DNA of 64,000 nucleotides from Rossellomorea aquimaris (GTDB lineage: Bacteria; Bacillota; Bacilli; Bacillales; Bacillaceae_B), in the NCBI RefSeq assembly GCF_020172085.1, contig NZ_JAIVAT010000003.1, forward strand, positions 1 through 64,000, given 5' to 3'. Made by a program: the position numbers and the translations under genes. The notes below the pieces were generated by a model. It saw only the letters and a program-made list of their open reading frames with translations, did not search any database and was not told where the DNA came from. Below, piece after piece: positions 63,316 to 64,000 of the stretch (the first letter of the stretch is position 1; each line of letters starts with the position of its first letter).

Positions 63316-64000
63316 ATGATGAACCAAAGTACGGACCGATTTACATTTGAAATGACAGAAAACCCGTATTCTTTTTATGAGGAAATACGTTCCATTTCTC
63401 CGGTTTATAAAGGGAGTTTTTTGAAATATCCTGGATGGTTCGTAACTGGATATCAAGAAGCGTTAACCATCCTTAAAGATCATCGTTTTCAAACTCGAAT
63501 TCCACTTCCTGAGACAACGAAAAAGTATGAAGCCTTAAAAGATATCCAAAATCGTATGATGCTTTTTAGAAACCCACCTGATCATGGAAGATTACGTAAG
63601 CTTGTCAGCCACAAGTTTACTCCTGCTAAAATTGAAAAGTGTCGTCCGTTTATAGAAAAAATAGCAATCGATTTATGGAATAGCCTAAAGAATAAGAGGA
63701 AAATAGATGTGATTTCCGATTTCGCCTATCCTTTTGCCAGTCTTGTTATTGCAAAAATTATAGGGATTCCAGATGAAGATAAAGATATCTTTCGTGGATG
63801 GGCATTGAATTTGATTCAATCAATCGACTTTACACGGTCAAGACGATCCATTGTCGACGGAAACCTTACAACATTGGAGATGCTAACATTTTTTAAAGAT
63901 CTCATTATAAAAAGGAGCCATTCTCCTCAGGATGATCTGATTAGCGAATTATTACATCAAGAAGATAAGAAGCTAACGGAAGAAGAATTATTAGCAACTG
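63316..64000 (+). CDS. bioI: Cytochrome P450 BioI (biotin biosynthesis), 5' part
   Basis: The first 228 residues; the frame is open to the window edge. It begins MMNQSTDRFTFEMTENPYSF and contains GSFLKYPGWFVTGYQEA, RNPPDHGRLRKLVSHKFTP (helix C region) and QSIDFTRSRR, all closely matching B. subtilis BioI (CYP107H), which cleaves acyl chains on acyl carrier protein to give pimeloyl-ACP. The haem cysteine lies beyond the window. ATG 63316 or 63319 behind AGGAGG. In B. subtilis bioD and bioB separate bioF from bioI; here they are absent from between. Confidence 0.92.
   Translation, partial: MMNQSTDRFTFEMTENPYSFYEEIRSISPVYKGSFLKYPGWFVTGYQEALTILKDHRFQTRIPLPETTKKYEALKDIQNRMMLFRNPPDHGRLRKLVSHKFTPAKIEKCRPFIEKIAIDLWNSLKNKRKIDVISDFAYPFASLVIAKIIGIPDEDKDIFRGWALNLIQSIDFTRSRRSIVDGNLTTLEMLTFFKDLIIKRSHSPQDDLISELLHQEDKKLTEEELLAT

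Overview
The window is a low-GC Gram-positive chromosome segment from an endospore-forming Bacillaceae (Bacillus in the broad sense; a Rossellomorea-like species is possible but cannot be fixed from this sequence). An alpha/beta-type small acid-soluble spore protein, GerW/YtfJ, RefZ, EzrA, a tyrS T-box and an acsA/acuABC block all point that way. From about 0.25 to 46.8 kb the gene order follows the well-known Bacillus subtilis block acuCBA-acsA-tyrS-rpsD-dgcP-ytsP-refZ-hisJ-ezrA-braB-nifZ-thiI-sspA-ytcI-ytcJ-nadK-sppA-yteJ-ytfI-ytfJ-tpx-ytxK-ackA-argGH. It is interrupted by a large-PBP gene (5-8 kb), a methionine gamma-lyase plus zinc-homeostasis island (14-20 kb), rarD (33.5 kb) and an EcsC-family gene (42.8 kb).

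Layout: 0-9.6 kb acetoin/acetate metabolism (acuABC divergent from acsA, cre site between), a class A PBP with a fibronectin-like domain, and T-box-controlled tyrS. 10-13.7 kb: rpsD with its leader, then an unknown membrane-anchored protein and the diguanylate cyclase DgcP. 14-20.6 kb: megL, an orphan ZnuA-type lipoprotein, a COG0523 GTPase, and a permease/TIGR03943 pair, with Zur-like palindromes at each promoter, then a PAP2 protein. 20.8-41 kb: core genes for sporulation/division control, histidine, branched-chain amino-acid uptake, tRNA thiolation, acyl-CoA ligation, NAD kinase, signal-peptide peptidase and thiol peroxidase. 41-47 kb: ackA (activating cre), EcsC protein, ArgR-type boxes and argGH. 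47-54.8 kb: stress protein, a MarR/SDR pair, a quinone oxidoreductase, and a TetR / MMPL exporter / secreted coiled-coil cassette. 54.9-64 kb: AT-richer accessory DNA with MazG, Nudix, DUF1062, GNAT, MerR/SDR, a secreted M23 peptidase and a rearranged biotin locus (bioW - bioA relic - bioF - bioI, the last cut by the window edge) behind two tandem BirA-type boxes.

The most unusual non-genic signal is a set of six short intergenic arrays (4.8, 9.7, 34.5, 37.3, 40.6 and 42.4 kb). Each repeats its own locus-specific 6-10 bp word every 20-21 bp with unrelated spacers, and each begins shortly downstream of an intrinsic terminator. A second layer is two dispersed palindromic repeat families (about 120 bp and about 150 bp). 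The first is nested inside the second at the same site and orientation in two places, and its inner stem changes sequence while keeping pairing. The biotin locus contains a clear decayed bioA fragment.

All calls come from reading the sequence and from family knowledge; no database search was run.
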